Below are positions 61,460-64,000 of a stretch of DNA of 64,000 bases, in pieces. Every line of letters begins with the position of its first letter. Position 1 is the stretch's first letter. A program made the translations under genes and the position numbers. The notes under the pieces are model-generated. The model was not told the DNA's origin. It did no database searches and saw nothing but the letters and a program-made list of their open reading frames with translations. The DNA is from Comamonas testosteroni TK102 (lineage in GTDB: Bacteria > Pseudomonadota > Gammaproteobacteria > Burkholderiales > Burkholderiaceae_C), in contig NZ_CP006704.1 in NCBI RefSeq assembly GCF_000739375.1, positions 3,100,001 to 3,164,000 of the forward strand. The letters run 5' to 3'.

Positions 61460-62978
61460 AGCGCACAGCACTGGTCACTTCATTGGTTACGGCAGGCGTA
61501 CTGCTGGCAGCCGGTGGCTTCTTTATTGGCCGCTTGACCTCCGAAGGCGCTGCCCCCCCCAGGCCGTAGCCGCCTCGGAATCCAAGGCTCCCACAGGCGA
61601 GCGCAAGATTCTCTACTGGCATGACCCCATGGTGCCGGGACCACGCTTTGACAAGCCCGGCAAGTCGCCATTCATGGACATGCAATTGGTGCCCGTCTAT
61701 GCGGACGATGCCAATGACACAGGTGTCAAAGTCAGCTCAACGGTGCAGCAGAACCTCGGCATCCGGACCACGATGGTCAAGCGAGCCAACATCGGTGCGT
61801 CGTTCGATGCCGTTGGAACGGTACAGTTCGATGAGCGTCTGAGTGTCGCTGTCCAGAGCCGTGTTACCGGCTATGTCGAGCATTTGGCAGTACGTGCTCC
61901 AATGGAGCAAGTGCGGAAAGGTCAGGCGCTGGCCACCATTTTTGCGCCAGAGTGGCTGGGTCCGCAGAACGAGCTGCTCGCACTCAAGCGCGCAGGTGTG
62001 CCCCTGGAACTTATTACGGCAGCACGTGAGCGCATGCGCGCCATGTCCATCCCCGCAGAACTGGTCCGCAAGACTGAGGAAACCGGGGTCGCCCAGGCTC
62101 GCTACCCCTTGCAGGCTCCGGTAAATGGCGTGGTGACGGAACTCGGTGTTCGGGAAGGAGCCCAGGTGTCACCTGGCCTGACGTTATTCCGCATCTCCGG
62201 CCTGGAAAAGGTCTGGGCCGTAGCTGAAGTGCCGGAGGCACAAGCCGTACGCCTGACGCGTGGCCAGAAGGTCAAGGCCGTTCTGCAAGCCGATGCATCC
62301 CAAACCTTCGACGGCGAATTGAAGGAGATCCTACCGCAGGTCAACGCCAGCACGCGCACCTTGCAGGCACGATTCGAGGTCGATAACCGCAGCGGCAAAC
62401 TGATACCGGGGTTGCTGCTGCGCTTGCAGGTTGGCGGGGCTCCAACCTCTCGCCTGGTCGTGCCTGCTGAAGCCGTCATCCGTACCGGCACCCGTGCATT
62501 GGTCATCGTCCGCAAGGAGTCTGACAACTTCGAGCCTCGGGAAATCAAACTGGGCGAGGACTTGGGTGATCAATTGGAGGTGCTGCAAGGCTTGCGCGAA
62601 GGCGAGGAAGTAATTACCAGCGGCCAATTCCTGGTGGACTCCGAAGCGCGGCTCAAGTCAGCTCTGGGAGCCATGGAAGCCGGCCAACCCCAACCTGTGC
62701 CTGCTACGGCCACCGAAGCCTCGGACATCTACCGCGCCGAGGGCAAGGTGGAAAGCATCGATGACGACGGGATCACGATCTCGCATGGTCCCGTACCCAA
62801 ACTCAAGTGGCCCGCCATGACAATGAGCTTTGGCAAGGCCGACTCGATAACGCTCACGGGTTTGAAGCCAGGAGATCTGGTGCGCTTCGAGTTCCGAAAA
62901 GGCGGGCCCCTAGATTGGGAAGTCGTCTCCGTGCAGAAAAGCGGCAGTGACGCAGGAACCACCGGAGGCGCCAAGTGA
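61456..62978 (+). CDS. cusB: CusB adaptor fused to a CusF domain, with apparent frameshift near its N-terminus
   Basis: This periplasmic adaptor passes Cu(I)/Ag(I) to CusA. From ATG 61456 a membrane anchor is read ([20 protein letters not shown]) and then a stop at 61567. The rest, from [10 protein letters not shown] on, is in the +1 frame. One missing C in the run 61553-61560 (eight; nine needed) explains it. Beyond are a metal domain (YWHDPMVPG … FMDMQLVP), the adaptor domains, and a C-terminal CusF-like domain (about 430-500) with KWPAMTMSF, whose Trp and two Met bind Cu(I). Real mutation or base-call error is undecided. Confidence 0.88.
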
Positions 62979-64000
62979 TTGCTACCCTTATCCGTTGGTC
63001 CATCGCCAACCGCTTTTTGGTGTTGGTCGTCACAGCGTTCCTTGTGGCGGCAGGCATCTGGTCGGCATCTCGCACTCCAGTCGATGCACTGCCAGACCTG
63101 AGCGACGTGCAGGTAATCGTCCGCACCACCTATCCAGGCAAACCACCTCAGGTGGTGGAAGACCTCGTGACCTACCCGCTGACCACGACCATGTTGAGCG
63201 TACCTGGGGCTAAAACCGTCCGAGGCTATTCGTTCTTTGGCGACTCCTTCGTCTACATCCTGTTCGACGACAAGACCGATCCGTACTGGGCACGGTCACG
63301 GGTGGTGGAGTATCTGAACCAGGTGCAAAGCCGCTTACCAGTAGGTGCGACAGCCGCGCTAGGCCCGGATGCCACAGGTGTGGGCTGGGTCTACGAGTAC
63401 GCGCTGGTCGACCGCAGCGGCCATAACGATATTGGACAGCTGAGAGCCCTCAACGACTGGTTTCTGAAATTCGAGCTGAAAACCGTTCCGGATGTGGCAG
63501 AAGTCGCCAGCATCGGCGGCATGGTCCGCCAATACCAGGTGGTGCTCGACCCGGACCGGATGCGAGTGCTCGGCATTACGCAGTCCATGGTCGTGCAGGC
63601 TCTGCAGAAGGCCAATCAGTCGTCGGGCGGTTCGGTAGTGGAAATGGCCGAGACCGAGTACATGGTGCGCTCGCGCGGATTCCTTCAATCACTGGAGGAC
63701 TTCCGTACCATCCCGCTCACCCTCAGCGGAGCGACACCTGTGCTGCTGAAAGACGTGGCCACCGTCCAGATTGGCCCAGAAATGCGCCGAGGCATCGCCG
63801 AACTGGATGGCGAGGGTGAAGTCACGGGCGGTGTGGTGGTCATGCGCTCCGGAAAGAATGCCCGTGCCACCATCGAAGCCGTCAAAGCCAAGCTGGAGAA
63901 GCTAAAGCCCAGTCTGCCCAAAGGCGTTGAGGTGGTGGAAACCTATGACCGCTCCCAGCTCATTGATCGTGCGGTCGACAACCTGCGTGTCAAGCTCCTG
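62975..64000 (+). CDS. cusA: CusA-type heavy-metal RND pump, N-terminal part (cut by window end)
   Basis: From GTG 62975 (overlapping the cusB stop as GTGA) an open frame runs to the window end, 342 codons. It starts [20 protein letters not shown] and has [54 protein letters not shown] and [20 protein letters not shown]. These are typical of CusA/SilA (HME4) and unlike the CzcA at 9569. The pump's metal-binding methionines lie beyond the window. Confidence 0.93.
   Translation, partial: MIATLIRWSIANRFLVLVVTAFLVAAGIWSASRTPVDALPDLSDVQVIVRTTYPGKPPQVVEDLVTYPLTTTMLSVPGAKTVRGYSFFGDSFVYILFDDKTDPYWARSRVVEYLNQVQSRLPVGATAALGPDATGVGWVYEYALVDRSGHNDIGQLRALNDWFLKFELKTVPDVAEVASIGGMVRQYQVVLDPDRMRVLGITQSMVVQALQKANQSSGGSVVEMAETEYMVRSRGFLQSLEDFRTIPLTLSGATPVLLKDVATVQIGPEMRRGIAELDGEGEVTGGVVVMRSGKNARATIEAVKAKLEKLKPSLPKGVEVVETYDRSQLIDRAVDNLRVKLL

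Overview
The window looks like mobile, accessory DNA from a betaproteobacterium, most likely Burkholderiales and probably a Comamonadaceae-type host. The reasons are the style of its metal-resistance operons, a full set of genes typical of integrating conjugative elements (ICEs), and the absence of housekeeping genes, rRNA or tRNA. I cannot tell an ICE from a plasmid because no replication, partition or attachment genes are recognisable. The codon and base composition is mixed. Roughly 1.5-3.3 kb and 13.3-15.1 kb are visibly AT-rich, and the rest is GC-richer.

Layout. 0-1.5 kb: the end of a Cd/Zn/Pb P-type ATPase and a double zinc-ribbon protein. 1.5-3.3 kb: an orphan flgB, then a PAP2 phosphatase and diacylglycerol kinase. 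3.3-4.6 kb: decayed IS3-family remnants. 4.6-13.3 kb: czcRS divergent from czcCBA, followed by a small periplasmic protein. 13.5-15.1 kb: an EptA/MCR-type lipid A phosphoethanolamine transferase. 15.7-16.7 kb: a tyrosine recombinase on the minus strand. 16.9-29.5 kb: a type IVb (R64/SPI-7-like) conjugative pilus operon with a DsbC-like protein, two muralytic proteins, PilL-type, PilN, O, P, Q, R, S and V. 29.5-30.6 kb: a CAP-domain lipoprotein. 30.9-40.8 kb: a minus-strand block of ICE genes (SNF2-like helicase, DUF6094 methyltransferase-like, DUF3275, DUF3577/STY4534 and several unknowns). 41.4-48.7 kb: two arsenic units. 48.8-58.7 kb: a copper P-type ATPase, copABCD divergent from copRS, and a copper-chaperone-like protein. 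59-64 kb: a second small periplasmic paralogue, a small exported protein and cusCBA, with cusA cut by the window end.

How the parts work together. The metal genes cover cytoplasmic export (P-type ATPases, ArsB, an MFS pump), periplasm-to-outside efflux (two RND systems), periplasmic copper oxidation and binding (CopABCD), and metal-sensing regulators (CzcRS, CopRS, two ArsR). Seven short dyads of the form TGACA-N4-TGTNA or close variants lie upstream of czcC, both small periplasmic proteins, flgB, eptA and copA. They suggest that lipid A modification and metal efflux form one regulon. The pilus operon probably supports mating-pair formation.

The most unusual structural signal is a repeated two-hairpin leader found between almost every gene of the 33-41 kb block. 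Two frameshifts lie in C-homopolymers (arsH and cusB) and need checking against raw reads.
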